Positions 5,000-13,569 of a DNA stretch of 14,800 bases are shown piece by piece. This stretch comes from Oleispira sp051275515 (GTDB lineage: Bacteria; Pseudomonadota; Gammaproteobacteria; Pseudomonadales; Oceanobacteraceae). The translations under genes and the position numbers were made by a program. The notes under the pieces were generated by a model that worked only from the letters and a program-made list of their open reading frames with translations, did not search any database and had not been told where the DNA came from. Location: contig JBNMOT010000085.1 of the NCBI GenBank assembly GCA_051275515.1, forward strand, positions 1 to 14,800, read 5' to 3'. Position 1 is the first letter of the stretch; each line of letters begins with the position of its first letter.

Positions 5000-7900
5000 A
5001 TGGATCGTCAACAGCGTTTAGACATACTTCACAGTACCCTGAAATCCCGCGCACTCATATTAGATGGGGGCATGGGCACATTGATTCAGGCGCACCAGCT
5101 AGAAGAAGCCGATTACCGCGGCGAACGTTTTGCAGATTTAGAGCAAGAAATAAAAGGTAATAATGACCTTCTTGCATTAACACAACCCGATATTATTAAG
5201 GGCATTCACAGAGCCTACCTCAATGCTGGCGCTGACATCATTGAAACAAATACTTTCAACTCTACGCGCGTATCTCAAGCAGATTACGATTTAGAACACT
5301 TAGTTCCAGAATTGAATGAAATGGCGGCTAGAATTGCACGGGAAGTGTGTGATGAAATTACAGCTGAAACAGGCATTACCCGTTTTGTCGCAGGTGTCTT
5401 AGGCCCTACGAGTAAAACAGCCTCTATCTCTCCTGATGTTAACGATCCTAGTTTTCGAAACATTACCTTTGATGCTTTAGTGAGCGAATATACCGAAGCG
5501 ACTCATAATTTAATCAAGGGTGGCTCAGATCTTATTCTGATCGAAACAATTTTTGATACGTTAAATGCCAAAGCTGCAATCTATGCCGTGCAAGGTGTAT
5601 TTGAAGACATTGGGTATGAATTGCCGATTATGATTTCGGGCACTATTACCGACGCCAGTGGCCGAACTCTTTCAGGCCAAACGGCTGAAGCCTTTTTGAA
5701 CTCGGTGATTCACGCTAAGCCGTTATCGGTTGGTTTCAACTGCGCGTTAGGCGCTGATGAATTACGCCCGCACATTGAAGAATTGTCGAGAAAAGCTAAT
5801 TGCTACGTTTCTGCTCACCCGAATGCGGGTTTGCCAAACGAATTTGGCGAATACGACGAAACGCCAGAACAAACAGCCGCGATTGTGGGTGAATTCGCTG
5901 AAAGTGGCTTCTTGAACATCATCGGTGGTTGCTGCGGTACTACGCCAGAGCACATTGCGGCGATTGCTGAACAAGTGCACAAGCATGCGCCGCGTCAGAT
6001 TCCTGAAATTGAAGTAGCCTGTCGTCTTGCCGGTCTTGAGCCTTTCACTATTAACAGTGAATCACTCTTTGTTAACGTCGGTGAACGCGCAAACGTAACG
6101 GGCTCAGCCAAATTTAAGCGTTTAATTAAAGAAGATAAATTCGAAGAAGCATTAGACGTCGCTCGCGTACAAGTTGAAAACGGTGCTCAAGTCATCGATA
6201 TCAACATGGACGAAGGCATGTTGGAGTCAGAAGAAGCCATGGTTCGTTATTTGAACCTGATCGCTTCTGAGCCCGACATCTCGCGTGTACCGATCATGGT
6301 TGATTCCTCTAAGTGGGAAATCATTGAATCTGGCCTTAAATGCATTCAAGGTAAGGCGATAGTTAACTCAATCAGCCTAAAAGAAGGCAAAGAAGAATTC
6401 GTCGCACGAGCAAAAACCTGCATGCGCTATGGCGCTGCGGTTGTGGTGATGGCGTTTGATGAATTAGGTCAAGCCGATACTGAGAAACGTAAAAACGAAA
6501 TCTGCGCCGAGTCTTATCGCATCCTTGTCGACGAAGTGGGCTTCTTACCCCAAGACATTATATTTGATCCCAATATCTTTGCGATAGCGACCGGTATTGA
6601 TGAACACAACAATTATGCCGTTGACTTCATCGAGTCGTGTAAGTTTATTACGGCCAACCTGCCCCATGCACTGATCTCTGGTGGTGTGAGTAACGTATCT
6701 TTCTCATTCCGTGGTAACGATCCTGTCCGAGAAGCGATTCACTCCGTATTCCTCTATCACGCTATTAAGAACGGCATGAGTATGGGTATTGTAAACGCGG
6801 GTCAACTAGCGGTTTATGATGACCTGCCCGCTGAGCTAAAAGAACGTGTTGAAGATGTGATTCTCAACAGACGCAGTGATGGCACTGATCGTATGTTAGA
6901 AATTGCTGAAAAATATCGCGGTGATGGCAGCGTTCAAGAAGTAGAAACTCAAGAATGGCGCAACTTGCCCGTTGCTGAGCGTTTAAGCCATGCTCTGGTA
7001 AAAGGTATTAATACCTTTGTGGTTGAAGATACTGAAGAAGCACGTCACTTATTTGATCGCCCTATCCAGGTGATTGAAGGTCCATTAATGGATGGTATGA
7101 ACGTGGTGGGCGATTTATTTGGTGAAGGTAAGATGTTCTTACCTCAAGTAGTGAAAAGCGCACGCGTAATGAAACAAGCGGTGGCGTATTTACTGCCTTT
7201 TATCGAAGAAGAAAAAGATGGTAAATCACTGAGCCAAGGTAAAATCCTAATGGCGACTGTGAAAGGCGATGTACACGATATCGGTAAGAATATTGTAGGT
7301 GTTGTCCTGCAGTGTAATAACTTTGAAGTGGTTGACCTTGGGGTAATGGTCTCTGCAGAAAAAATCCTGAAAACCGCTAAAGAAGAAAACTGCGATATTA
7401 TTGGTCTTTCAGGTTTGATTACACCCTCACTGGATGAAATGGTTCACGTTGCAAAAGAAATGCAGCGCTTGAATTTCCACCTGCCGCTATTAATTGGCGG
7501 CGCAACGACCTCTAAAGCCCATACAGCGGTGAAAATTGATCCGCAATACAGTAACGATGTCATCACTTACGTTGCTGATGCTTCACGCGCCGTGGGTGTT
7601 GCCCAAAAATTGGTAAACCCTGAGCTTAAGAAAAAGTTCATGGAAGATACGCGTGCTGAATACGAAATTGTTCGTGCCCGCAATGCTAATCGCAAGAGCA
7701 AGCCTCTACTGACTTACGTTGCGGCGTGCGAACGCGCTCCACAAATAACATTTGGTGGCTATACGCCCCCTAAACCAAATAAATTGGGTATTACCGTTTA
7801 TGATGATTTCCCACTAGAATCTCTGATTAAATATATCGATTGGACACCCTTCTTTATGTCTTGGGAGTTGGCTGGCAAATACCCGCGTATTTTAGAGGAC

Positions 7901-8695
7901 GAAGTGGTCGGTGAAGCCGCAACCGCATTATTCAAAGACGCGCAAGCCATGCTGAAACGCATTGTCGATGAGAAGCTTTTTAAAGCAAGAGGGGTTGTCG
8001 GTCTTTGGCCTGCCAATCGCAAAGGCAATGACGATATTGAAATCTATGCCGATGAAAGCCGCAACGAAGTATTAGAAACCTTACATCAGCTGCGCCAGCA
8101 AACCAATAAACCTGCTGGCCAACCGAATTACTCGCTGGCTGACTTCATTGCACCAAAAATAGGTAATCATGCCGATGGTAAAGACGATTACATGGGCGCA
8201 TTTGCGGTAACTTCTGGTATAGAAGCCGAAATTTTAGCTGAGGAATACAAAAAAGAGAACGATGATTACAACAACATTTTAATAAAAGCCTTAGCGGATC
8301 GTCTAGCCGAGGGTTTTGCAGAATGCATACATGCAATCGTGCGTAATGAAACTTGGGGCTACATTGATGACGATGAGTTAAGTAACGCTGAGTTGATCAA
8401 AGAAAAATATCAAGGTATTCGTCCTGCTCCCGGTTATCCTGCCTGCCCAGACCATACTGAAAAAGCTGCACTGTTCCGCTTGTTAAACCCCGAGGAACAT
8501 ACGGGGCTGGTTCTGACCGAAAACTTTGCTATGTATCCGTCAGCCGCCGTCAGCGGTTGGTATTTCTCTCACCCAGAATCAAAGTATTTTGGTTTGGGTA
8601 AGATTGATAAAGATCAGGTCGAAGACATCGCAGCCCGAAAAAGTGAAGAAGTCCACATTATGGAACGCTGGTTAGCGCCTAACTTAAACTACTAA
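5000..8695 (+). CDS. metH: Cobalamin-dependent methionine synthase
   Basis: This 1231-aa cytosolic enzyme transfers the methyl group of 5-methyltetrahydrofolate via cobalamin to homocysteine, giving methionine. All four modules are present. The N-terminal homocysteine domain (about 10-325) has zinc ligands Cys248, Cys311 and Cys312 in FNCALG and GGCCGTTPEHI. The folate domain (about 355-610) includes NVGERANVTGSAKFKRLIKE. The cap and B12 domains (about 650-890) carry DVHDIGK with His759, the lower cobalamin ligand, and SGLITPSLDEM. The C-terminal AdoMet reactivation domain contains RPAPGYPACPDHTEK and ends WLAPNLNY. It is near-collinear with E. coli MetH (1227 aa). An upstream in-frame GTG at 4985 has no ribosome binding site, so I chose ATG 5000, preceded by a weak GGTAGAG. 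It is probably transcribed from the promoter near 4900. Confidence 0.98.
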   Translation: MDRQQRLDILHSTLKSRALILDGGMGTLIQAHQLEEADYRGERFADLEQEIKGNNDLLALTQPDIIKGIHRAYLNAGADIIETNTFNSTRVSQADYDLEHLVPELNEMAARIAREVCDEITAETGITRFVAGVLGPTSKTASISPDVNDPSFRNITFDALVSEYTEATHNLIKGGSDLILIETIFDTLNAKAAIYAVQGVFEDIGYELPIMISGTITDASGRTLSGQTAEAFLNSVIHAKPLSVGFNCALGADELRPHIEELSRKANCYVSAHPNAGLPNEFGEYDETPEQTAAIVGEFAESGFLNIIGGCCGTTPEHIAAIAEQVHKHAPRQIPEIEVACRLAGLEPFTINSESLFVNVGERANVTGSAKFKRLIKEDKFEEALDVARVQVENGAQVIDINMDEGMLESEEAMVRYLNLIASEPDISRVPIMVDSSKWEIIESGLKCIQGKAIVNSISLKEGKEEFVARAKTCMRYGAAVVVMAFDELGQADTEKRKNEICAESYRILVDEVGFLPQDIIFDPNIFAIATGIDEHNNYAVDFIESCKFITANLPHALISGGVSNVSFSFRGNDPVREAIHSVFLYHAIKNGMSMGIVNAGQLAVYDDLPAELKERVEDVILNRRSDGTDRMLEIAEKYRGDGSVQEVETQEWRNLPVAERLSHALVKGINTFVVEDTEEARHLFDRPIQVIEGPLMDGMNVVGDLFGEGKMFLPQVVKSARVMKQAVAYLLPFIEEEKDGKSLSQGKILMATVKGDVHDIGKNIVGVVLQCNNFEVVDLGVMVSAEKILKTAKEENCDIIGLSGLITPSLDEMVHVAKEMQRLNFHLPLLIGGATTSKAHTAVKIDPQYSNDVITYVADASRAVGVAQKLVNPELKKKFMEDTRAEYEIVRARNANRKSKPLLTYVAACERAPQITFGGYTPPKPNKLGITVYDDFPLESLIKYIDWTPFFMSWELAGKYPRILEDEVVGEAATALFKDAQAMLKRIVDEKLFKARGVVGLWPANRKGNDDIEIYADESRNEVLETLHQLRQQTNKPAGQPNYSLADFIAPKIGNHADGKDDYMGAFAVTSGIEAEILAEEYKKENDDYNNILIKALADRLAEGFAECIHAIVRNETWGYIDDDELSNAELIKEKYQGIRPAPGYPACPDHTEKAALFRLLNPEEHTGLVLTENFAMYPSAAVSGWYFSHPESKYFGLGKIDKDQVEDIAARKSEEVHIMERWLAPNLNY

Positions 8696-8711
8696 AATAT
8701 CACACTCACAC

Positions 8712-8748
8712 CGTTAATAAGCAGCCATTAAACTGTTGCTTGTTAACG
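8712..8748 (+). terminator. Hairpin after metH
   Basis: CGTTAATAAGCA (8712-8723) pairs with TGCTTGTTAACG (8737-8748) as a 12-bp stem with one G-T pair and a 13-base loop, 17 bases after the metH stop. It is AT-rich and no clean T-run follows, so termination would be partial or Rho-assisted. It ends only nine bases before the chosen MATE start codon and could affect translation of that gene. Confidence 0.45.
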
Positions 8749-8756
8749 TGTTAGTG

Positions 8757-10160
8757 ATGTTTACGTATTCATCTTTTAAATGGCCAATCATTATTAGCTT
8801 TTTTACCACTACCTTAAGCAAAGCACTTTATATTCCAAGTGCTCGCTTATCTCGCATCTTAACCATCGGTATTCCGATTATTATGGGAATGCTTTCGCAA
8901 AGTTTGCTGAACCTTGTCGATGCCGCTATGGTTGGTAATCTTGGGGCTGAAGCCCTTGCAGGTGTCGGTATCGGTAGTTATGCCTCTTTTTTAACGGTTT
9001 CTCTGGTTATGGGCCTTTCGGCCGCGGTGCAAACACTGGTTGCACGGCGCATGGGAGCAAAAGAAAGTAAAGAAGTGGGTAAACCTTTGATGGCGGGTTT
9101 AATTCTTGGGGGTATCACTGCAATACCACTAACATTTTTCTTCTTGCTGTTCAGTACCGAATTAATGAGTTTATTCAGCTCAGATAAAGTGGTATTGGAT
9201 ATCGCAAAACCCTACTTCGAATGGCGTACCTACGCAGTGATCGCTGTCGCTTTTAACTTTTGTTTTCGTGGCTACTGGGCAGGTATCGGCGAAACAAAGA
9301 CCTATTTAAAAATATTATTATGGATGCACATCGCCAACGTAGTATTCAGTTACATTCTAATTTTCGGCATCCCTGAGCTTGCCATTCCAGCCTTCGGTGC
9401 AGTAGGTTCTGGCATGGGCACTTGCATTGCTTTATTTATAGGCACAACGATTTACCTGATATCGACTTTAAAGAAAGCAGATCATCACGGCTTTAGCTTA
9501 CATATCCCGAGTAAGGCTATGATGAAAAGTCTAGCTCGGCTCGCCGTTCCAAACTCACTGCAGCAAGGCTTCTTTGCTTTAGGCATCAGCGTTTTATTTA
9601 TGATCATTGGCTTAATAGGCAGTAATGAACAGGCAATTGGGCATATTTTAATTAATATATCATTGCTATTAATTCTTCCTAGCGTTGGTCTAGGTATTGC
9701 GGCGACCAGCTTAGTAAGTCATTCTCTGGGTGCGAAAGATCCAGAGAATGCCTATCAATGGGGGTGGGAGGTTGTGCGTCTTGCCATATTCTTGATGCTT
9801 TTGCTGGGTTTACCCATCTCATTATTTGCTGACTCTATTCTTAGAATATTCACCAACGATGAGTACTTAATTGCGCTAGGAACGATACCATTACAAATTA
9901 CAGGCATTAGTATCACGCTTGAAGTGACGGCCCTGGTATTAACACAAGCTTTATTGGGTGCAGGCGCTAGTCGAAAAGTTTTGGCCATTAACTTTTTGAT
10001 GCAATGGTGTTTTTTATTACCATTAGCCTATTACATAGGCCCTATTTTAGGCTTCGGGCTGCTTGGTATCTGGTGCCTTCAAAGCATACAGCGTATTAGC
10101 TCTTCCGTTTTATACGCGTCACTTTGGCGAAGAAGAAGTTGGATCTATGAGAAATTTTAA
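8757..10160 (+). CDS. MATE family multidrug/Na+ (or H+) antiporter
   Basis: A 467-aa inner-membrane transporter of the multidrug and toxic compound extrusion family, which exports organic cations or other compounds in exchange for Na+ or H+. It has about 12 hydrophobic segments in two six-helix halves. The first half has SQSLLNLVDAAMVGNLGAEA and AVQTLVARRMGA. The second repeats the pattern with PNSLQQGFFALGISVLFMII and GIAATSLVSHSLGA. Length is normal for NorM/DinF-type proteins. The start is uncertain. ATG 8757 lacks a clear Shine-Dalgarno, in-frame TTG 8736 and GTG 8748/8754 lie just upstream, and the next ATG (8884) would cut into the first helix. The N-terminal 25 or so residues before LYIPSARLSRIL look like an extra hydrophobic segment. 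It lies 61 bases after metH on the same strand and 81 bases before ugpQ. Substrate unknown. Confidence 0.9.
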   Translation: MFTYSSFKWPIIISFFTTTLSKALYIPSARLSRILTIGIPIIMGMLSQSLLNLVDAAMVGNLGAEALAGVGIGSYASFLTVSLVMGLSAAVQTLVARRMGAKESKEVGKPLMAGLILGGITAIPLTFFFLLFSTELMSLFSSDKVVLDIAKPYFEWRTYAVIAVAFNFCFRGYWAGIGETKTYLKILLWMHIANVVFSYILIFGIPELAIPAFGAVGSGMGTCIALFIGTTIYLISTLKKADHHGFSLHIPSKAMMKSLARLAVPNSLQQGFFALGISVLFMIIGLIGSNEQAIGHILINISLLLILPSVGLGIAATSLVSHSLGAKDPENAYQWGWEVVRLAIFLMLLLGLPISLFADSILRIFTNDEYLIALGTIPLQITGISITLEVTALVLTQALLGAGASRKVLAINFLMQWCFLLPLAYYIGPILGFGLLGIWCLQSIQRISSSVLYASLWRRRSWIYEKF

Positions 10161-10241
10161 TAGTAATGTCATACTGAACGCTTAAAATCCAAATTGATCG
10201 TTAAGTACCTGGCTATTCATTCAGACAACCTTAGGTTATCT

Positions 10242-11048
10242 ATGCAATCTGCTTATTCGTTTTTACCCCAAGTTATTGCTCATCGAGGCAGCAGTGGCCA
10301 GGCCCCAGAAAACACACTCGCCAGCCTGCACCTAGCAGGTCAACAAGGTATTAAGTGGGTTGAGATTGATGTGATGCTGAGTGGGGATGGTATACCCGTC
10401 ATTTTTCATGATGATTATTTATCTCGCACAACCAATGGTGAGGGTTTGATTCATAAAACCCCCCTCGCCCAGCTTAAACGACTGGATGCGGGGTCATGGA
10501 AAGGCGAAGAATATCATCAAGAATCCATTCCAACATTACGCGAAGCCATTGAGGTTATCAGCCAATATGGTATGGGGCTAAACCTTGAGCTTAAACCTTG
10601 TGAAGGCTTGGAAGAAGAAACCAGTGTGGCCAGTATTAATGTATTAAAGCAATATTGGCCCGAAAAACTGCCCCTCTTGCTCAGCAGCTTCAATTATTTT
10701 TCTCTCATCAGTGCCAAAGTCCTGTGGCCAGAAGTCGATCGAGGTTATAATGTGTCAGCTATTCCAAAAGCTTGGAAAGAACGGCTCGAATATCTTGACT
10801 GCTCAGGCTTGCATATACATCAGTCCTTCTTCGATGCTGAGCAAGTTTCAGAAATTAAAGCAGCGGGTTACAAAGTATTGGCATTCACCATTAATAATGA
10901 ATGTCTTGCTCTTGAACTTTATGAACAAGGGTTGGATGCTGTTTTTAGTGACTACCCGCAACAAATTCAATCGGCCATCGATTTAAAATACTCGAATAGC
11001 AATTTTGAAACGATTAAAAACGCAGAACCCTTATTCCGCCTGCTATAA
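10242..11048 (+). CDS. ugpQ: Glycerophosphodiester phosphodiesterase, cytosolic UgpQ type
   Basis: This 268-aa enzyme hydrolyses glycerophosphodiesters (deacylated phospholipid head groups) to glycerol 3-phosphate and the alcohol. The GDPD motifs are intact. VIAHRGSSGQAPENT contains the catalytic His14-Arg15, VEIDVMLSGDG has metal ligands Glu41 and Asp43, FHDD has the second catalytic His56, and LNLELKP follows at about 125. The late motifs SSFN and the C-terminal VFSDYP are also as expected. Length and the absence of a signal peptide fit UgpQ (about 247 aa) rather than periplasmic GlpQ. ATG 10242 has TTAGG six bases upstream; an in-frame TTG at 10194 has none. It is probably co-transcribed with the MATE gene, although there is no obvious functional link. 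The ugp uptake genes are not in this window, so the symbol reflects family resemblance only. Confidence 0.9.
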   Translation: MQSAYSFLPQVIAHRGSSGQAPENTLASLHLAGQQGIKWVEIDVMLSGDGIPVIFHDDYLSRTTNGEGLIHKTPLAQLKRLDAGSWKGEEYHQESIPTLREAIEVISQYGMGLNLELKPCEGLEEETSVASINVLKQYWPEKLPLLLSSFNYFSLISAKVLWPEVDRGYNVSAIPKAWKERLEYLDCSGLHIHQSFFDAEQVSEIKAAGYKVLAFTINNECLALELYEQGLDAVFSDYPQQIQSAIDLKYSNSNFETIKNAEPLFRLL

Positions 11049-11100
11049 ACGGCTGTTTAAACCTTTTTTTTGACAAAAATTTAACCAACTATTCACTTTA

Positions 11101-11132
11101 GTTATTTCCATATAGGGAAATAGTGGTTTTTT
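11101..11132 (+). terminator. Probable terminator after the phosphodiesterase gene
   Basis: TATTTCC (11103-11109) and GGAAATA (11116-11122) form a 7-bp stem, extendable by two G-T pairs, with loop 11110-11115. GG and six T (11127-11132) follow shortly after. It lies 54 bases after the ugpQ stop and 65 bases before cysI, so it could alternatively lie in the cysI leader if that promoter starts upstream (TTGACA at 11070-11075 has only a poor -10 partner). The stem is AT-rich and the T-run is displaced by four bases. Confidence 0.5.
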
Positions 11133-11196
11133 GCATAACAATTTTTTGTTACATTTGCCGCCAATAACTCCCAATGGCTTAATAACTCGGAAAGCT

Positions 11197-12897
11197 ATGT
11201 ACGTATACGACGATTTCGACCAGCGCATCATCAACGAGCGCGTTACGCAGTTCCAAGACCAAATGGATCGCTATTTAGACGGTAAAATTCCTGAAGAGGA
11301 ATTTCTTCCTTTACGCCTACAAAACGGCATTTACATTCAACGTTATGCACCTATGCTGCGTATTGCCGTGCCTTATGGCATGTTAAATAGCCAGCAGTTA
11401 CGTGTCATGGCCGAAATTGCCCGCGACTATGATCGAGGCTACGCGCACTTTAGTACGCGTCAAAACTTACAGTACAACTGGCCCAAGCTAGAAGAATGCC
11501 CAGAAATACTCGACAAGCTCGCTCAAGTTCAAATGCACGCGGTGCAAACCAGTGGCAACTGTATTCGCAATACCACCACCGATGAATACGCCGGTGTCAT
11601 TGCTGAAGAACTGGTTGATCCTCGCCCTTACTGCGAAATTATCCGTCAATGGTCAACGTTTCACCCTGAATTTGCTTACTTGCCGCGTAAGTTTAAGATT
11701 GCAGTGAATGCTGTAGAAGGCGCTGACCGTGCGGCAACTCGCATGCATGATGTTGGTGTCCATATTATTCGCAACGCCGCAGGTGAGTTGGGTTATCGTG
11801 TTTACGCAGGGGGTGGCTTAGGCCGCACCCCTATCTTGTCTTCTGTAATACGTGAATTCTTGCCAGAAAAAGATCTATTAACGTACCTTGATGCGATTGT
11901 GCGGGTATACAACCAATTTGGTCGACGCGATAACAAATACAAAGCCCGTATTAAAATCTTAGTAAAAGCACTTGGCGCACAACGTTTCAGCGAATTAGTT
12001 GAAGCCGAGTGGGCTCATATTAAAGACGGTGATGGTAAATTGCCGAAAGAAGAACTTGAACGTATTAAGTCACACTTTACCGAGCCTGATTATTTAGCAC
12101 TTGAAGTCGATCCTGCAAGCTATACTGATGCTTTAGCATCTGATAAAGCGTTTGCTCGTTGGGTTGATCGCAATGTGCGCACGCATAAAAAGCCAGGCTA
12201 TGCCGTGGCTACCTTCGCGCTTAAGCAAAAAGGCACAGCCCCTGGCGATGTCACCGATAGCCAGCTATTCGCCGTTGCTGACCTTGCTGATAAGTACAGT
12301 TTTGGTGAAGCACGTTCTACGCACCAGCAAAACCTAGTTTTGGCGGACATTGAACAAGCTAAATTATACGACCTTTGGCAAGAAGCAAAAGCATTAGGCT
12401 TAGCAACACCTACCTTAGGTTTGTTAACCGATATGATCTGCTGCCCAGGTGGTGATTTCTGCGCCCTGGCCAATGCAAAGTCGCTACCGATTGCCGAAGC
12501 CATTCAGAATGCTTTTGATGATTTGGATTATTTACACGACCTAGGTGAGATCGACCTGAATATTTCAGGTTGTATGAATGCCTGTGGTCACCACCATATC
12601 GGTAACATTGGTATTTTAGGTGTTGATAAGAAAGGCGAAGAGTTCTATCAAGTTTCTATTGGTGGCGCATCGGGTGAAGATGCTTCAGTCGGTAAAATAT
12701 TAGGGCCTTCTTTTGCTCGGGATCGCATGACTGACATCATCCGCACCTTGCTAGATGTATTTGTTGCTCAGCGTATCGAAGGTGAAGCATTTATTGAAAC
12801 CTTCCGCCGTGTGGGTATGGATCCGTTCAAAGCGGCTGCCTATCCAGAAAAAGTGAGCCCAGCAAAAGATAAGACAGCACCCGTTGCCGCTAAGTAA
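11197..12897 (+). CDS. cysI: Assimilatory sulfite reductase hemoprotein (nitrite/sulfite reductase family)
   Basis: A 566-aa siroheme/[4Fe-4S] enzyme that reduces sulfite to sulfide for cysteine synthesis. It has two ferredoxin-like half-domains (LRLQNGIYIQRYAPMLRIAV near 35-54; KPGYAVATF near 330) alternating with the 4Fe-4S/siroheme domains. TSGNCIRN and RRDNKYKARIKIL are well-known stretches of the Pseudomonas-type CysI. The cluster ligands fit C-x5-C (Cys416, Cys422 in CCPGGDFC) and C-x3-C (Cys459, Cys463 in GCMNACGHHH). GGAAAG lies just before ATG 11197; the 22-residue extension from ATG 11131 is dissimilar to the family and lacks a ribosome binding site, so it was rejected. A short Lys/Ala-rich tail follows the conserved end. 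No cysJ flavoprotein is adjacent, so the electron donor is probably a ferredoxin or a distant reductase. Nitrite as substrate cannot be excluded. Confidence 0.95.
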   Translation: MYVYDDFDQRIINERVTQFQDQMDRYLDGKIPEEEFLPLRLQNGIYIQRYAPMLRIAVPYGMLNSQQLRVMAEIARDYDRGYAHFSTRQNLQYNWPKLEECPEILDKLAQVQMHAVQTSGNCIRNTTTDEYAGVIAEELVDPRPYCEIIRQWSTFHPEFAYLPRKFKIAVNAVEGADRAATRMHDVGVHIIRNAAGELGYRVYAGGGLGRTPILSSVIREFLPEKDLLTYLDAIVRVYNQFGRRDNKYKARIKILVKALGAQRFSELVEAEWAHIKDGDGKLPKEELERIKSHFTEPDYLALEVDPASYTDALASDKAFARWVDRNVRTHKKPGYAVATFALKQKGTAPGDVTDSQLFAVADLADKYSFGEARSTHQQNLVLADIEQAKLYDLWQEAKALGLATPTLGLLTDMICCPGGDFCALANAKSLPIAEAIQNAFDDLDYLHDLGEIDLNISGCMNACGHHHIGNIGILGVDKKGEEFYQVSIGGASGEDASVGKILGPSFARDRMTDIIRTLLDVFVAQRIEGEAFIETFRRVGMDPFKAAAYPEKVSPAKDKTAPVAAK

Positions 12898-12906
12898 GGA
12901 TTAAAC

Positions 12907-13410
12907 ATGACTCAGATTATTTTAGATAAGCAAATCGCTAATGATGATTGGACTTTAGTCGCCGATGATGTGGCTTTATCCAATGCAAAAGAAGTGATCA
13001 ATTTTAGCCGTTGGGCCGCTGCAAACGGAACTGACAAAGAAGCACTTATTACTAAACGTGATACGGGAACTTTAGGTATTCAATTAAACGCAGGCGATAC
13101 TGCGGACTTATTGGCGGCCGATAGCCAAAGCTTTGCTTTGATCAATGTCGATTTCCCTAAGTTTGCTGATGGCCGCGGCTATTCAGCTGCTCGCTTATTG
13201 CGCGAACGCTATGACTTTAGCGGTGAATTACGCGCAGTCGGCGATGTACTGTTCGATCAATTATTCTCTATGATGCGCTGTGGTTTCAACGCAATGGCGA
13301 TGCGGGCAGATCAAAACTTAGAACTAGCGGTAAAAGGCTTCGAAACCTTTTCTTCACCTTACCAAGGTGACGTGAATGATACCCGTCCGCTTTTTCGCCG
13401 TCGCAGCTAA
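12907..13410 (+). CDS. DUF934 family protein, conserved partner of cysI
   Basis: A 167-aa soluble protein of the DUF934 family, which in proteobacteria is repeatedly found next to cysI or cysH. The family core is clear in FPKFADGRGYSAARLLRERY, then GELRAVGDVLFDQLFSMMRC and GFNAMAMR (about residues 81-140). No enzyme motif with a known catalytic role is visible; Cys124 in MMRCGFNA sits in the conserved segment. It begins nine bases after the cysI stop with AAGGA six bases before its ATG, so the two are almost certainly co-transcribed and possibly translationally coupled. It probably supports sulfite reduction, for example as an accessory, electron-transfer or assembly factor, but its biochemical role is unknown and that statement is inference from neighbourhood. 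Two terminator-like hairpins close the unit. Confidence 0.92.
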   Translation: MTQIILDKQIANDDWTLVADDVALSNAKEVINFSRWAAANGTDKEALITKRDTGTLGIQLNAGDTADLLAADSQSFALINVDFPKFADGRGYSAARLLRERYDFSGELRAVGDVLFDQLFSMMRCGFNAMAMRADQNLELAVKGFETFSSPYQGDVNDTRPLFRRRS

Positions 13411-13428
13411 CGGTTAAAATAGCGTGCC

Positions 13429-13462
13429 AAACAGAGCATAATTTTCGCTATACTCTGTTTTT
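13429..13462 (+). terminator. Intrinsic terminator of the cysI-DUF934 operon
   Basis: AAACAGAG (13429-13436) pairs with CTCTGTTT (13453-13460). Inside a one-base mismatch, ATA/TAT (13438-13440 with 13449-13451) extends the stem over an 8-base loop. A five-T run (13458-13462) ends the element, 18 bases after the DUF934 stop. Confidence 0.8.
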
Positions 13463-13474
13463 ATGATTTACACT

Positions 13475-13502
13475 AAAGCCATTCATTTGGTTTTTTTTGT
13501 TT
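13475..13502 (+). terminator. Possible second, tandem terminator
   Basis: AAAGCCA (13475-13481) pairs with TGGTTTT (13488-13494), one G-T pair included, around a 6-base loop. A long T-rich run follows to about 13504. It is 12 bases downstream of the first terminator and may act as a backup. The stem core is short (CCA/TGG), so it is weaker than the first. Confidence 0.5.
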
Positions 13503-13569
13503 TTGTCAATTAAGATTAATATGAAGCGCTTTGTTTAAAACGTTTACACGGCAACCGATAGGAACATGA

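Noticed and set aside
7798..8028. Open frames antisense to metH, cysI, the MATE gene and the antiporter
   Set aside because: They lie entirely inside strongly conserved genes in other frames and show no domain or ribosome binding site.
11131..11196. 22-residue N-terminal extension of CysI
   Set aside because: The peptide overlaps a T-rich regulatory region and is unlike the family, which starts MYVYD; ATG 11197 has a good ribosome binding site.
13537..13546. AAACGTTT palindrome upstream of the antiporter, resembling a LacI-family operator core
   Set aside because: An 8-base A/T-rich palindrome is expected often by chance, and it does not extend symmetrically.
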